A stretch of 64,000 nt of DNA from M3007 sp033764075 (GCA_033764075.1 JANRJH010000022.1:62001-126000); one strand, 5' to 3'; positions 33,025-42,321 are shown, counted from the stretch's first letter. Notes: generated by a model from the sequence alone, not told the origin. Numbers and translations are program-made.

Positions 33025-34587
33025 ATGAAACGATTCTTCAACACCACCGGACTGTGCAACCCGGAAAGGCACTACATGGTAAACCCGTTCCGGGATTTGT
33101 ATGCAGATGTCCTGCGCCTGATTGAAGATCAACAGTACTTCGTTATACACGCCCCTCGGCAAACGGGCAAAACAACTTTCCTGCACGCCCTGGCGCACCG
33201 GTTAAACAAAGACGGAAATTACGTCTCGGTGGTGTGCTCCCTGGAATCGGCCGGCTATCCGAGTATTTCGGTGGAGGATGCCAATGCGGTGTTTATCCAG
33301 TCGCTGTATCGCATGGCCGATTTTTTCCTCGAAAAACAGTACCTGCCGCCGGAACCAGGCCTGTACCCGGCGAGCGAATCCCTGCTGGGGAAATACCTCA
33401 CCGACTGGTGCAAGGCCCTGGAAAAACCCCTCGTCCTGCTACTCGATGAGGTGGACGCGCTCTACGACGACGTGCTCATTTCCACCCTGCGCCAACTGCG
33501 CGACGGCTTCCAGACCCGCCCCCGAAACTTCCCGCAGTCGGTCGCCCTGGTAGGCCTGCGCGACATCCGCGAGTACCGCCTGCGCGCACGTGCCGACAAC
33601 CCTTCCATTGGCGCAGGATCGCCTTTTAATGTCAAAGCTGAATCCTTTTTCTTGCGGGTGTTTTCACGCGAGGAAGTGCGCGGACTGCTCGACCAACACA
33701 CCCACGACACCGGACAGGCGTTCTCCGACGCTGTTTTTGAAAAATTGTACGCATACTCCGGCGGTCAACCCTGGCTGACCAATGCCCTGGCCAATGAAAT
33801 CGTGGCCAAAATGCTCAAGAACGACTACACCCGCGAGATCAGTCCGGACATGGTCGAAACCGCCAAAGAGCGCCTGATCGAGCAGCGCCAGACTCACCTC
33901 GACAGCCTAACCGATAAAATCAACGACCCGCGGGTGCGGCCGATCGTCCTGAGCATCGTCACCGGCGAAGCCCCGGCGTTCGACGGCTTCGACGATGCGC
34001 TCCGCTACTGCCGGGACTTAGGCATCATCACCCAGGACAACCCCATCCGTTTTGCCAACCCCATCTACCGGGAGATCATCACCCGCATCCTGAATTCCAT
34101 TCTGCAAGCGGGCATCAACGAGGACATTGCCCATACCGCCTGGTACCTGCAACCCGACGGTACGCTCGATATGGACAAGCTTCTGGGCGCTTTCACCGAA
34201 TTCTATCGCTGGAATTCGGAGTCCTGGCTGGAGCGCTTCGAGTACAGGGAGGCCGGTCACCAACTCCTGCTCATGGCGTTTTTGCAGCGCATCGTAAACG
34301 GTGGCGGACGCATCGAACGGGAAATGGCCGTTGGAAACGGCCGCACCGATCTGGCCATCTTCTGGAAAAACCAGGTCATCCCCATCGAAATCAAAATGCA
34401 CCACGACGCCCGCTCCGAGCCCCTGGGCCTGCAACAGCTCGCCCGATACATGGACAAGTTGGGTCAACAACGCGGCTACCTCGTGCTCTTCGAGAAGAAA
34501 AATTCAGAAGAACTGCCGTGGGAGCAGCGGATTCGGCGGGAGGAGCATTCGGTGGAGGGTAAGGAGATTGTTTTGTTGGGGATGTAG
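33025..34587 (+). CDS. AAA-type ATPase with C-terminal PD-(D/E)XK-like nuclease domain
   Basis: A 520-residue ATPase. Walker A is APRQTGKTT (Lys49) and Walker B is LVLLLDEVDAL (about residues 135-145), followed by an AAA-like fold with a winged-helix-like region. The C-terminal part (about 400-500) has GNGRTDLAIFW with IPIEIKMHH and a helix with LQQLARYMDKLG, the D...E-x-K...Q pattern of the PD-(D/E)XK fold. Such AAA/nuclease-like proteins are often multi-copy in Bacteroidota and their role is not settled; defence or DNA repair are options. The start at 33025 lies only 4 bases after a -7-like TATCTTTA, suggesting a leaderless transcript. Confidence 0.8.
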   Translation: MKRFFNTTGLCNPERHYMVNPFRDLYADVLRLIEDQQYFVIHAPRQTGKTTFLHALAHRLNKDGNYVSVVCSLESAGYPSISVEDANAVFIQSLYRMADFFLEKQYLPPEPGLYPASESLLGKYLTDWCKALEKPLVLLLDEVDALYDDVLISTLRQLRDGFQTRPRNFPQSVALVGLRDIREYRLRARADNPSIGAGSPFNVKAESFFLRVFSREEVRGLLDQHTHDTGQAFSDAVFEKLYAYSGGQPWLTNALANEIVAKMLKNDYTREISPDMVETAKERLIEQRQTHLDSLTDKINDPRVRPIVLSIVTGEAPAFDGFDDALRYCRDLGIITQDNPIRFANPIYREIITRILNSILQAGINEDIAHTAWYLQPDGTLDMDKLLGAFTEFYRWNSESWLERFEYREAGHQLLLMAFLQRIVNGGGRIEREMAVGNGRTDLAIFWKNQVIPIEIKMHHDARSEPLGLQQLARYMDKLGQQRGYLVLFEKKNSEELPWEQRIRREEHSVEGKEIVLLGM

Positions 34588-34729
34588 GTTGGGGGGGGGA
34601 CAAATGCCCGAACAATCACTTGAGGGTTTCAATGTCTTTTTCGCGGGTCGCTTTAAGTGGGCAGATAAAGGGTGGTTGGTTGTTTTAGCAAATGCAGACG
34701 TAGATCAATCCGGCAACGGAGTTAGCCCT

Positions 34730-37700
34730 CTAAAGCTTCCGCATATCCCCCACCGGGATAAACCCCGACCAGAAATACGGGTGGGCGCCGCCGTCCTTTT
34801 TGTGTTGTTGGATGAAGTCTTTTTTGGCTTGCCAAAGCGCGGTGTCCTTGTCCATGCCTTTGTGCAGATTGCGGTAAAACAAGCGCATGAGTTCGCCGGT
34901 GCGGGCGTCATTCACGGGCCACAGGGTGGTCACGATGCTCTTGGCGCCGGCGTAGGCGAAGGCGCGCGCCAGCGAGATGATGCCTTCGCCGCGTTTGAGC
35001 TGGCCGATGCCCGTTTCGCAAGCGGAGAGGGTGACCAGATCGGCGTTGAGCGCGAGGTTGTAGATGTCTTTGACGTAAAATTTATCGAAACCAAGGGTGT
35101 CGCCGGGCTGCGCAAAAGCGAGCCACGCGTAGTCGCCCACGCGGTCGTTGGCCTTGCCGTGGGTGCTGAGGTGCAGGATGCGGTATTGGCCTGCGTGCCG
35201 TTGGAAGGAGTCGATGGTGGCCTTGGCGCCATACCAGGTTTGTCCCTTGAACGGTCCGGCCACGTCTTTGATCTCCTGACCGCTGGCGGGCAGTGCCGAG
35301 ATGCTGTCGCGCGTCCCGCTGAGCCCGAGGGCTTCGGCCGCAGCATCCGTCCAGGTGAGCAGGGCGTCGGGATTGCCCTGAAAGAAGGGGGCTAAGGCCA
35401 GCATAGGTTGGCCGGGCGGGTTTTTGTGCTGTTTATCGCGCATTTCGCGCAGCAGGGTAGCGGAATAGGCGTAGCTGATGGGGTGGTTGTTGCCGAAGTA
35501 GTCGTGATTGTAATAGCGCTCCGGGTTTTCGGGTCGACTGGTCAGCAAGGCGTCGAAAGGGACATAGCCTAGTATGCCGTCGGGGACGATGATCACTTTT
35601 CCGTTCTTCGGGATCAGCGGGGCCACAGGGGCGATGAGCTTTTCGTAGAGGGCATGGGCAGCCTGTGCGTATGCCTGGGCCGTGCTCAATTCGTAGGAGG
35701 GCAAGGTCGATTGGCTCACATGGTAATCGGTGAGCCCATAGCGCATTTGCCGCACGAGGGAGTCGAGGGGGAAGCCGGGGTCGCGTTTGATCTGGTGGAC
35801 GGCGAAGGTATCGGGACGGACGGCGAAGATGTATACCGCGCTGTCGCCGGTGAAGAACTCGATGAGGGTTTGGTCGGGCTGGAGGAGGGAGTCCTGGACG
35901 TAGGTTAGGGAGACGGTGGAGTGGTCGTATTTGAGTTTATGGTATTGAGGAAAGGCGCCCGAGAGCGAGTCAAGGTAATGCGCATAATCGAGATTGGCAT
36001 CAGCAAACGCGGCAGATTTCTTTATCAAAAGACTATCGGTTGGCAAAATAGGCTGCAAGGACGACTCGAACAGGATTTTCTCCGCCTCATGGATTATTGC
36101 CGCGTAGCGCCTGCAGGTTTCAATCGCCGCCGATGGGATACCGGCAACGGACATCGCCTCTTCGTTATTAATCAATTCCAGAAGCGCAATCCCTTTGTTC
36201 ATTTCCATCAATTCAAAAAATGAATCCTGGTATATTTTATTTCCCGGATCTTCGGTTTTCAAAAGGAAATTCAGTTTTATTTCTGTTAAATAATGCCTTA
36301 CCAGGAGAAAATCCAGCTTGGATTTGTCAGAAAAGGTCAAACGCAATTCATCACAATAATCCATCGCAAGATTTAGGATTGCTCCGGCAGTAAACAGAGA
36401 ATCGGGATGAACCTGACAAATCGATTTTGCCTCTCCGGCAAGTGCATAAATAAAATTCGGATTGAGTTTGTTGGTGGGAAAACCGGACCGATCGTCAAAC
36501 GATTGGACAGCTAAACGATAATAATACAGAGATGTATCAAACCGGTTCAATGCATAATAAATATCGCCCAATTGGACAAAATCAAAGCTTTTTGTATAAA
36601 AAAAATGATCTCCTGCGACACTGCTGGCTTCTATTGCATTTAACATATAATGCAGGGCTGAATCATACTGCATCATATTCAGGTATATCCAGGATAACTT
36701 CTCATTAATAATATACCGATAGTATCCGGAGGCCATCCTGGCAGTGTCATTGCTTATAAAATCTGGGAAATTATTTTTAATTACATGAACAGCGCTGTCA
36801 TATTCTCCTTTACAATTATACACGGCCGATAGGTCCAATTGTATATCACACCATAAATAAGAAGGAATATTCGGTTTCTTTTGGGCAATTTCCAAAGCCC
36901 TGCTGATATAAACGGCGGCATTGTCGCAATCGCCAAGGTTCAGGAAAACCTGCCCCACATCATTCAAAGCGGAAATGGTTTCGGATGAATTTTCTCCATA
37001 AACGGAAACCACATCCTGAAGGTTTTTCATGGCAATGGCAAGCCCGGTATTGAAATCGCCGGTGTATCCCGTTTTCAGCACCTCATATTGCTCGTAGAAA
37101 ACCTGGTCGGAGACCGACATGTCGGAGTACTTTTTAGAAACTTCCATGGTTTCGTCCGATTTTTCAAAGTCTCCTTTGACCCGGTAAATTATGGATAATA
37201 TCAGGAGGGTTTTATGGAGGTTGTAACGGTCGTTCAAGGCCGTAAAAACAGCCAGCGCTTCGGTAGCCATGACCTCTGCTTCATCGATATCCGATTGTGC
37301 AAAATAAACAATAGCCAATGCCGCCTTACACCGGGCCGCACCAGAAATATTATCCAGTTTTTCGAATATCCCTTTTGCTTTTAATATCCACCCTTCACTG
37401 CTTTTGAAGTTCATCTTCAATCCCTCGCAAGCGCCGATCTGGCTATAGGCATCCGCCAGCAAGACGCTGACCGTGTCATATTTTTCGGCAATTTGTGCTG
37501 CTTTTTGCGCATACAACAACATGCTGTCTATCTTTTCTTTCTCGTAGTTACCAATCAGATAAGATAGTTCAAGGTATACCTTGCCTGCTCCAACATGATT
37601 TCCTTCAAATTGCTGGCCGATGCTTTTGAGGGCTTCATGGTAACAGTATTTGCTCTTTTGAACTTCATTTTTCGAAGCAAAAGTCTCGCCCATCATCAAC

Positions 37701-38305
37701 CAGGTTCTCCATATAGTGCGATCGTTCTTCAACTGTTTTTTGTCGGATAACGACCTTTCAAAATACGCCAGTGATTTGTCTAACTGGTTTACTGCTTGGT
37801 AATAAAATCCAAAGCCGTCGTCCAAGGAAATGCCCTGCTTACGTGTATGTGCGTCGCTTAATTGAATTTCGGCTGCTTTTTGCAAGCATTTCAGCGCAAC
37901 ATCGTGCTCATTCATTGCTGCCTTTATTCGTCCAAGGTACAATAAGCCAGTACCAATCTCCCCGTTGCTTTCCGGCAAATACGTCCTTTGTATCCTGAGG
38001 GACTGTTCAACCTGAACGAGTCCTTTTTCATTTTGCCCCAGATGGGCATGGCAAAGAGCTTTATACTGAAATATTTTCGCTAAAATAAGGCTGTCCGCAG
38101 CAGTCTTTAACGCTATTTTCTGCTGATAGTCATCCAATAACAAAATGGATTTTTCAAGGTGTTCCCAATCCATCAGGTCTTCTGCTTCCCGCAGCGCGTT
38201 ATCCCCATGAAATTGCGCTTCATACTGTTCTACGACATCCTGCCCAATGGCGGCCGTGACGAAAAAACAAAAAGAAAAAAGGCAAAAAAAACGAGATGGA
38301 CTCAT
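34730..38305 (-). CDS. Secreted TPR-CHAT protease-like protein, 1191 aa
   Basis: A signal peptide (about residues 1-21, ending AAIG) is followed by about 770 residues of TPR and related helical repeats, and then a CHAT (caspase-like) domain from about residue 800. The catalytic-type His is in HLSTHG (about 1046) and the Cys in SACETG (about 1094). The end, HPYFWSGFIPVGDMRKL, matches its paralogue at 42418. The gene changes composition near base 35,940: the CHAT part is GC-rich like the neighbours, the TPR part AT-rich. The signal peptide places this caspase-like domain outside the cytoplasm, which is unusual for CHAT proteins described as intracellular proteases. The target is unknown. Confidence 0.85.
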   Translation of the reverse strand: MSPSRFFCLFSFCFFVTAAIGQDVVEQYEAQFHGDNALREAEDLMDWEHLEKSILLLDDYQQKIALKTAADSLILAKIFQYKALCHAHLGQNEKGLVQVEQSLRIQRTYLPESNGEIGTGLLYLGRIKAAMNEHDVALKCLQKAAEIQLSDAHTRKQGISLDDGFGFYYQAVNQLDKSLAYFERSLSDKKQLKNDRTIWRTWLMMGETFASKNEVQKSKYCYHEALKSIGQQFEGNHVGAGKVYLELSYLIGNYEKEKIDSMLLYAQKAAQIAEKYDTVSVLLADAYSQIGACEGLKMNFKSSEGWILKAKGIFEKLDNISGAARCKAALAIVYFAQSDIDEAEVMATEALAVFTALNDRYNLHKTLLILSIIYRVKGDFEKSDETMEVSKKYSDMSVSDQVFYEQYEVLKTGYTGDFNTGLAIAMKNLQDVVSVYGENSSETISALNDVGQVFLNLGDCDNAAVYISRALEIAQKKPNIPSYLWCDIQLDLSAVYNCKGEYDSAVHVIKNNFPDFISNDTARMASGYYRYIINEKLSWIYLNMMQYDSALHYMLNAIEASSVAGDHFFYTKSFDFVQLGDIYYALNRFDTSLYYYRLAVQSFDDRSGFPTNKLNPNFIYALAGEAKSICQVHPDSLFTAGAILNLAMDYCDELRLTFSDKSKLDFLLVRHYLTEIKLNFLLKTEDPGNKIYQDSFFELMEMNKGIALLELINNEEAMSVAGIPSAAIETCRRYAAIIHEAEKILFESSLQPILPTDSLLIKKSAAFADANLDYAHYLDSLSGAFPQYHKLKYDHSTVSLTYVQDSLLQPDQTLIEFFTGDSAVYIFAVRPDTFAVHQIKRDPGFPLDSLVRQMRYGLTDYHVSQSTLPSYELSTAQAYAQAAHALYEKLIAPVAPLIPKNGKVIIVPDGILGYVPFDALLTSRPENPERYYNHDYFGNNHPISYAYSATLLREMRDKQHKNPPGQPMLALAPFFQGNPDALLTWTDAAAEALGLSGTRDSISALPASGQEIKDVAGPFKGQTWYGAKATIDSFQRHAGQYRILHLSTHGKANDRVGDYAWLAFAQPGDTLGFDKFYVKDIYNLALNADLVTLSACETGIGQLKRGEGIISLARAFAYAGAKSIVTTLWPVNDARTGELMRLFYRNLHKGMDKDTALWQAKKDFIQQHKKDGGAHPYFWSGFIPVGDMRKL

Positions 38306-38316
38306 TGCATTTACTG

Positions 38317-38352
38317 TTATGTAAAAACATAATAACTGTCAGGGTAAAGGTA
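38317..38352 (-). promoter_or_regulatory. Upstream region of the 1191-aa CHAT gene: -7-like box and small dyad
   Basis: TACCTTTA on the minus strand (38345-38352) is one base off TAnnTTTG. A TTATGT-AAAA-ACATAA dyad (38317-38332) lies between it and the start codon. The conserved bipartite motif of the neighbouring genes is absent here. Confidence 0.35.
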
Positions 38353-38361
38353 TAAAAAAAC

Positions 38362-38392
38362 ACAGGCGCCGGAGACTCCCCCCGGCGCCTGT
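38362..38392 (-). terminator. Strong intrinsic terminator after the metzincin gene
   Basis: Arms ACAGGCGCCGG (38362-38372) and CCGGCGCCTGT (38382-38392) with a 9-base loop. On the minus strand the stem is followed directly by seven T residues. It insulates the next minus-strand gene. Confidence 0.8.
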
Positions 38393-38414
38393 ACCATTTT
38401 TGCGGTATGCTGGT

Positions 38415-39479
38415 CTAATCCACCGACAACGTCAAATTTCCGTTCGATCCCGCGCTCACAATCTTGTAATTCTTCCCGTAAGCCGGCGCATAGTCTTCCC
38501 ATTTGCAGGCGCCGTTCGGGCATTCCCATACGGAGAACTGGTTGCCGGACGTTTTGGCGGGCGCCCACAGGCTCTCGCCCGGCTTGAGGGTATGGTAGAT
38601 GCCGTTGAGCCAGAAGGTGATGTTGGCACTGGTGTTGGCGGCATGGCGTACCCGAATACGGCTGGAGGAGTACATTTTGGTGATGAAGTCCTTGTCGGAG
38701 CTCGACAGTACGCTGTTGGTGCCGATGGAGAACCCGTTGGTGGTCAGCTGGGCTGGTACGGGGTACTGCATGATGGACTTGGAGTCGTAGTTGGTGTGTT
38801 GCGACGACTCCCAGGTGTTTTTGTTCAGCACCTGTTGGTCGACCTTTTTCTTGTCCCAGCCCATTTTGGCGTAGTAGCTGTACACGGCCTGCACGTTCCA
38901 TGGGATGCTGGACATCGGGTGTTGCTGCTCGTGCAGGAGCCCGAGTACATGCCCAAACTCGTGGAAAGTGGTTCCGCGAACCTGACTTTCCGGGGTGCTG
39001 CTGGTGAATTCCAGGTTCATGGTCTTTTTGTCCGACGGTATGCTCAGGTTGTCTTTCCCCAGGTAGGACCAGTGCCCGTCTTTATCGAATGCGATGCGAA
39101 TCTCGGCAGTGCCGGAACTCACGCGCACAAAGTCCACATTGGCGTATTTTTCCCATTCCTGGGCGTAGTTGAACACCTTGTCCTGAAGCGCCGAAGTGCC
39201 GTTAAGGAAGCGCACCCGCAGCTTTTGGCCGGGAGACCAGAATTTATTCTTGGCGCCGCTGGCCCTGTCCTGGGCGCCGGCTTCAGGGGTATCGGACAAA
39301 TCATAGCCGTCTTCGGTGTCTTCCGTCAGACAGGTGTTGGCGCGCAGGTCGGCCAGTTCTGCTTCGGAGAATGCGAATTCGAGTTCTTCATCGGGCCGGT
39401 CTTTTTGGCAGGCGGTGAGGCCGATGGCAAGTGCCGCCAGCAAGACGACGGACAGGCGGGCAAAAGAGTGGATCGTCAT
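38415..39479 (-). CDS. Metzincin (M12A/astacin-like) zinc metalloprotease lipoprotein
   Basis: 354 residues. A signal with lipobox IGLTAC (Cys24) is followed by a propeptide-like segment (about 30-75), then the catalytic domain with His173-Glu-Phe-Gly-His177-Val-Leu-Gly-Leu-Leu-His183-Glu (HExxHxxGxxHE) and the Met-turn SIMQYP (about 236-240). This is a metzincin, closest to astacins in the E after the third His. A C-terminal beta domain (about 275-354) with FSVWECPNGACKWEDY resembles a binding module. It probably acts on surface or extracellular proteins. It is transcribed from the shared motif at 39517-39546 and ends at the terminator at 38362. Confidence 0.88.
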   Translation of the reverse strand: MTIHSFARLSVVLLAALAIGLTACQKDRPDEELEFAFSEAELADLRANTCLTEDTEDGYDLSDTPEAGAQDRASGAKNKFWSPGQKLRVRFLNGTSALQDKVFNYAQEWEKYANVDFVRVSSGTAEIRIAFDKDGHWSYLGKDNLSIPSDKKTMNLEFTSSTPESQVRGTTFHEFGHVLGLLHEQQHPMSSIPWNVQAVYSYYAKMGWDKKKVDQQVLNKNTWESSQHTNYDSKSIMQYPVPAQLTTNGFSIGTNSVLSSSDKDFITKMYSSSRIRVRHAANTSANITFWLNGIYHTLKPGESLWAPAKTSGNQFSVWECPNGACKWEDYAPAYGKNYKIVSAGSNGNLTLSVD

Positions 39480-39516
39480 AAGGGTATTTTTTGATGGTGA
39501 ATGGTTGGTTGATGCA

Positions 39517-39546
39517 CATTTGTTCGCGAACCGGCCGCCGGTACCC
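39517..39546 (-). promoter_or_regulatory. Shared bipartite motif, copy 1 (metzincin gene)
   Basis: On the minus strand GGGTACC, 14 bases, GAACAAATG. The same two blocks with exactly the same spacing occur at 39873, 42363 and 46238. The inner block ends 38 bases before the ATG at 39479. Layout and spacing suit an ECF-type sigma promoter (-35 and -10). Confidence 0.75.
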
Positions 39547-39575
39547 AGCCTGACTGATTTTTTTTTAAAAAAAAA

Positions 39576-39602
39576 CCGGCAAACGGAATCGCCATTTGCC
39601 GG
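39576..39602 (-). terminator. Intrinsic terminator after the 57-aa peptide gene
   Basis: CCGGCAAA (39576-39583) pairs with TTTGCCGG (39595-39602). On the minus strand the stem is followed by a long T/A run (about 39556-39575). It lies 40 bases past the stop of the small gene at 39643. Confidence 0.7.
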
Positions 39603-39642
39603 TGGATAGAAAACGCGTTATTGGCGGACGCCGTCATTAACA

Positions 39643-39816
39643 CTATTTCTTTTTCTTGCCGTTTTTCTTCCGGTGCTCATTAATGGCGTAAGCGGCGCCC
39701 GCCACGGCGATCACGGGTAATGCAACAACTGCAATTTTAACGGCGGCAATGGTGCCCACAGTGGCAGCGACGACTTGTTTGACGCCTTCGCTACCGAATA
39801 AAACCTGATTGGCCAT
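39643..39816 (-). CDS. 57-aa cationic, hydrophobic small protein
   Basis: 57 codons, ATG at 39816. The N-terminal MANQVLFGSEGVKQVVAATV is followed by a strongly hydrophobic middle (about residues 15-44, mostly Ala, Val, Ile) and a lysine-rich tail, HRKKNGKKKK. This is one transmembrane or amphipathic helix with a basic end. It has its own shared motif upstream (39873-39902) and its own terminator (39576-39602), so it is a real independent transcript. The sequence recalls small membrane-active peptides, but I recognise no family. Its neighbours are a STAND ATPase and a metalloprotease. It could be an effector, a toxin or an envelope structural peptide; none of these is shown. Confidence 0.72.
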   Translation of the reverse strand: MANQVLFGSEGVKQVVAATVGTIAAVKIAVVALPVIAVAGAAYAINEHRKKNGKKKK

Positions 39817-39872
39817 GTTGGAATGATTTAAGGTGGTGAAGAGAAGTGATTCATCCTGTGAGGACAGATACC

Positions 39873-39902
39873 CATTCGTTCATCAAGGCGAGACCGGTAC
39901 CC
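39873..39902 (-). promoter_or_regulatory. Shared bipartite motif, copy 2 (57-aa peptide gene)
   Basis: Minus strand GGGTACC, 14 bases, GAACGAATG, overlapping the 3' end of the ATPase gene. The start codon lies 57 bases beyond the inner block. It matches copy 1 at all but one of 16 positions. Confidence 0.7.
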
Positions 39903-41925
39903 TTCTGTTGACGATATTATTTTTCAAACCGGAAAACTCCTTCTTCCTGTTGGCATATTCTGGAGATCCTTTTAGCCCGCATACCCTATAAATGCGGGCA
40001 AACTGTTCAAAATGCGCATCCGCATCGGCTTTCCGGCCATTCATTTTTTGAACGACCGCAAGCAGGTAGTGCCCGTCGCCGACAAAGCGGTGGGTTTCAC
40101 CGAACAAGGTTTTTTTAAGCACCAGTGCTTTTTCTGCCCAGGGTTCGGCTGCGACCGCTTGTCCGCCCTGCAACCTGCACAAGGCCATTTTTTCATAGCA
40201 GAGATGCAAATCCGTGCGATCGCCGGTGGTTGCCCGCTCCAGCATCCGGAGGGCTCTCCGGTAGTACACTTCGGCTTGCCCGAAGTCCCCCTGCACCCGG
40301 AAGGCGTCGCCGGTCAGGCTGGTCACGGTGACGGCATCCTTGTGTCGGGTTGGGTTGCGCCGGTCTTTTTTCAGGATGCTCGTCGCCGTTTTCAGGCAGG
40401 CGTGTCCGGCTCCAAAGTTTGCGGTGGAAACATACAAAGCGCCCAGGTTCATTAGTGTTCGCCCGGTCAGGTAATGCCGGCGTCCATGGAGGCGGGTTCT
40501 GGCTTCGAGTGCTTTGGACAGGTACTCCCACGACAACTCGAACGCGCTTTCGTACAGATAACTGGCGCCCAGACGGTTCCAGGTGTCGGCAAGCCGCGCT
40601 TCGTCTGCCTGGAGCAGGGAAGACCGTATTTTCAGTTCTTTTTCGGCAAATATGATGGCTTTCGGGTGGTTGCCGACGGCGTCGTACAGGTCGTTCAACG
40701 CATGGTACAGATTGGCCATACTCGCATTTTGCGCTACCGTGAACCGCAACAAGTATTCGCATATGGCCAGATATCGTAATTTCTCCGGCATGGGGGCACT
40801 CGACTCATGTTCAATGGCCGATACCATGAAATCAATGGTATTCTGGACATCCGGAGCGTCGACCCAATAGGTAAGGTACACCACCCTTTTGATCAACTCA
40901 GGGCATCGGTAACTGTCACTGGCCCTGATCACCAGCCCGCGCCGGGAGAGATGCCGCAGGGCTTCTGCCAGAAGAAAAGTGTACTGGTCGGCAGGTATGG
41001 CAAACCGGCGTATGTCTTCAAAAGTATATGCATCGTCCGGCAACAGGCTGAATAATTTCAGCACATTCAGGGCCAAAGCCGGCCACCCGCCATCAGCCAG
41101 AAATGCGCATTGCAGCACGCGGATTACCGAGCACTCTCGGTTCTCCTGCCCGACTTTGTCATAAACGGTATCGATCCCGGTGATAAATTCGGGGGTGATC
41201 TGCCGCGTTTCCAGATGATCCATGAGTTGCGACACCTGCAAGCCTGGGTTGGCCGAAAGCAGATCTGCGTATAAACCGATGGCCAATGGATGACCTTCCA
41301 GCAACACACACAAACGCGACAAAGCGTTTGCATCCATGCCGATAGCTTTTTTGTAGCGCGACCGGAACAGGTGGGTGGACTCCTCAACCGTCAACATCGG
41401 CAGCGCCACCTCGGGGTACCCGTCTAGTCCATCCGGGCAGACCGAGACAACCAGCATCTTCCACGGCACCGCTGCCCGGACTGAATGAAGCATGTGTGCT
41501 GTGGATGAGGAAAGTACAAAATGGTCGAATACGAACAGTACCCTTCCACCGATCATTTTCGATAAATCAAACAACAGGTTTGAATAATTTTGTTCGCCGT
41601 TTTCATACCCGATTACGGGTATTGGAAGGTTGTTTCCAAAATTGGAAAGGAGTTTGGCGAGTCTTTCCACCAGTTTGAACGCATGCTCCCGGCCATCGAC
41701 CCAGAGTACATAGTCAAATTGGTTACCCAGGCATTGATCGACGAACTGGGCGGCGCAGGTGGTTTTTCCGACACCGGGCAGACCTGTCAGGACGGCGACT
41801 GATGCGATATCCAGTGACCGTTCAATGGCTTGGAGTGTCGCATCCCGACGAATGGAGCCCTGCACGTCCGGGTAGGGCGTGAGGGCTTTAAATTTTTGGG
41901 GTGCAGACGAAAACGTGCGGATCAT
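39883..41925 (-). CDS. STAND/NB-ARC-type ATPase with TPR repeats
   Basis: A 680-residue AP-ATPase. The P-loop is GLPGVGKTT (Lys54), a Walker B-like RVLFVFDHF comes at about residues 126-134, and GHPLAIGLYA (a GLPL-type motif) at about 215-224. A winged-helix-like segment follows, then TPRs (about 420-650; the sequence AIIFAEKELKIRSSLLQADE and following repeats). There is no N-terminal effector domain (no TIR, protease or nuclease), so any effector must be a separate gene. Such NB-ARC-TPR proteins act as switch-like sensors. It starts 6 bases after the stop of a small secreted-protein gene and is probably cotranscribed with it from the motif at 42363. Confidence 0.82.
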   Translation of the reverse strand: MIRTFSSAPQKFKALTPYPDVQGSIRRDATLQAIERSLDIASVAVLTGLPGVGKTTCAAQFVDQCLGNQFDYVLWVDGREHAFKLVERLAKLLSNFGNNLPIPVIGYENGEQNYSNLLFDLSKMIGGRVLFVFDHFVLSSSTAHMLHSVRAAVPWKMLVVSVCPDGLDGYPEVALPMLTVEESTHLFRSRYKKAIGMDANALSRLCVLLEGHPLAIGLYADLLSANPGLQVSQLMDHLETRQITPEFITGIDTVYDKVGQENRECSVIRVLQCAFLADGGWPALALNVLKLFSLLPDDAYTFEDIRRFAIPADQYTFLLAEALRHLSRRGLVIRASDSYRCPELIKRVVYLTYWVDAPDVQNTIDFMVSAIEHESSAPMPEKLRYLAICEYLLRFTVAQNASMANLYHALNDLYDAVGNHPKAIIFAEKELKIRSSLLQADEARLADTWNRLGASYLYESAFELSWEYLSKALEARTRLHGRRHYLTGRTLMNLGALYVSTANFGAGHACLKTATSILKKDRRNPTRHKDAVTVTSLTGDAFRVQGDFGQAEVYYRRALRMLERATTGDRTDLHLCYEKMALCRLQGGQAVAAEPWAEKALVLKKTLFGETHRFVGDGHYLLAVVQKMNGRKADADAHFEQFARIYRVCGLKGSPEYANRKKEFSGLKNNIVNRRVPVSP

Positions 41926-41931
41926 TTTTTG

Positions 41932-42321
41932 TCAATTGCCGAATAATGCCTGCAATCCCAATCCGAGCAACGCTGCTGCGTAGAAGTCTTCCGGCGTGCT
42001 CACATAGTTGAGCCTCCAGGAACCATCGTTTCCGGACAAAAAGATGGCCTTTCTGTTTCCCGAGATGTAGTAGGAACTGGTGAGCCGGCCCCGGTTGTCG
42101 TAAAAGTAAATGGCGCCGTTGGCCAGCGCGTACGCTCCGGAGAAGGTCTGGTCATTGTCGAAATCGTAGATCTCGTAACTACCGTCGAACTTGAACACGT
42201 GGAAGTTGACGTTGTCGCTGAAAACGGCATGTATCTCCTGGCCATAAATTGGGGCCAAACTGAACAACATCAGGAAGAATGCGACGGGTACCAGGCGGGC
42301 AGAGAATGTAATGTTTTTCAT
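41932..42321 (-). CDS. Small secreted protein, unrecognised
   Basis: 129 residues. The signal peptide (about 1-27, ending IYGQ) is followed by a beta-rich domain of short repeats (FDGSYEIYDFDN, NGAIYFYDNRGRL, SGNRKAIFLSGND), and ends LGLGLQALFGN. No cysteine. The motif at 42363 lies just upstream, and the NB-ARC ATPase starts 6 bases downstream in the same operon. An exported protein cotranscribed with a cytoplasmic STAND ATPase is unusual. No function assigned. Confidence 0.72.
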   Translation of the reverse strand: MKNITFSARLVPVAFFLMLFSLAPIYGQEIHAVFSDNVNFHVFKFDGSYEIYDFDNDQTFSGAYALANGAIYFYDNRGRLTSSYYISGNRKAIFLSGNDGSWRLNYVSTPEDFYAAALLGLGLQALFGN

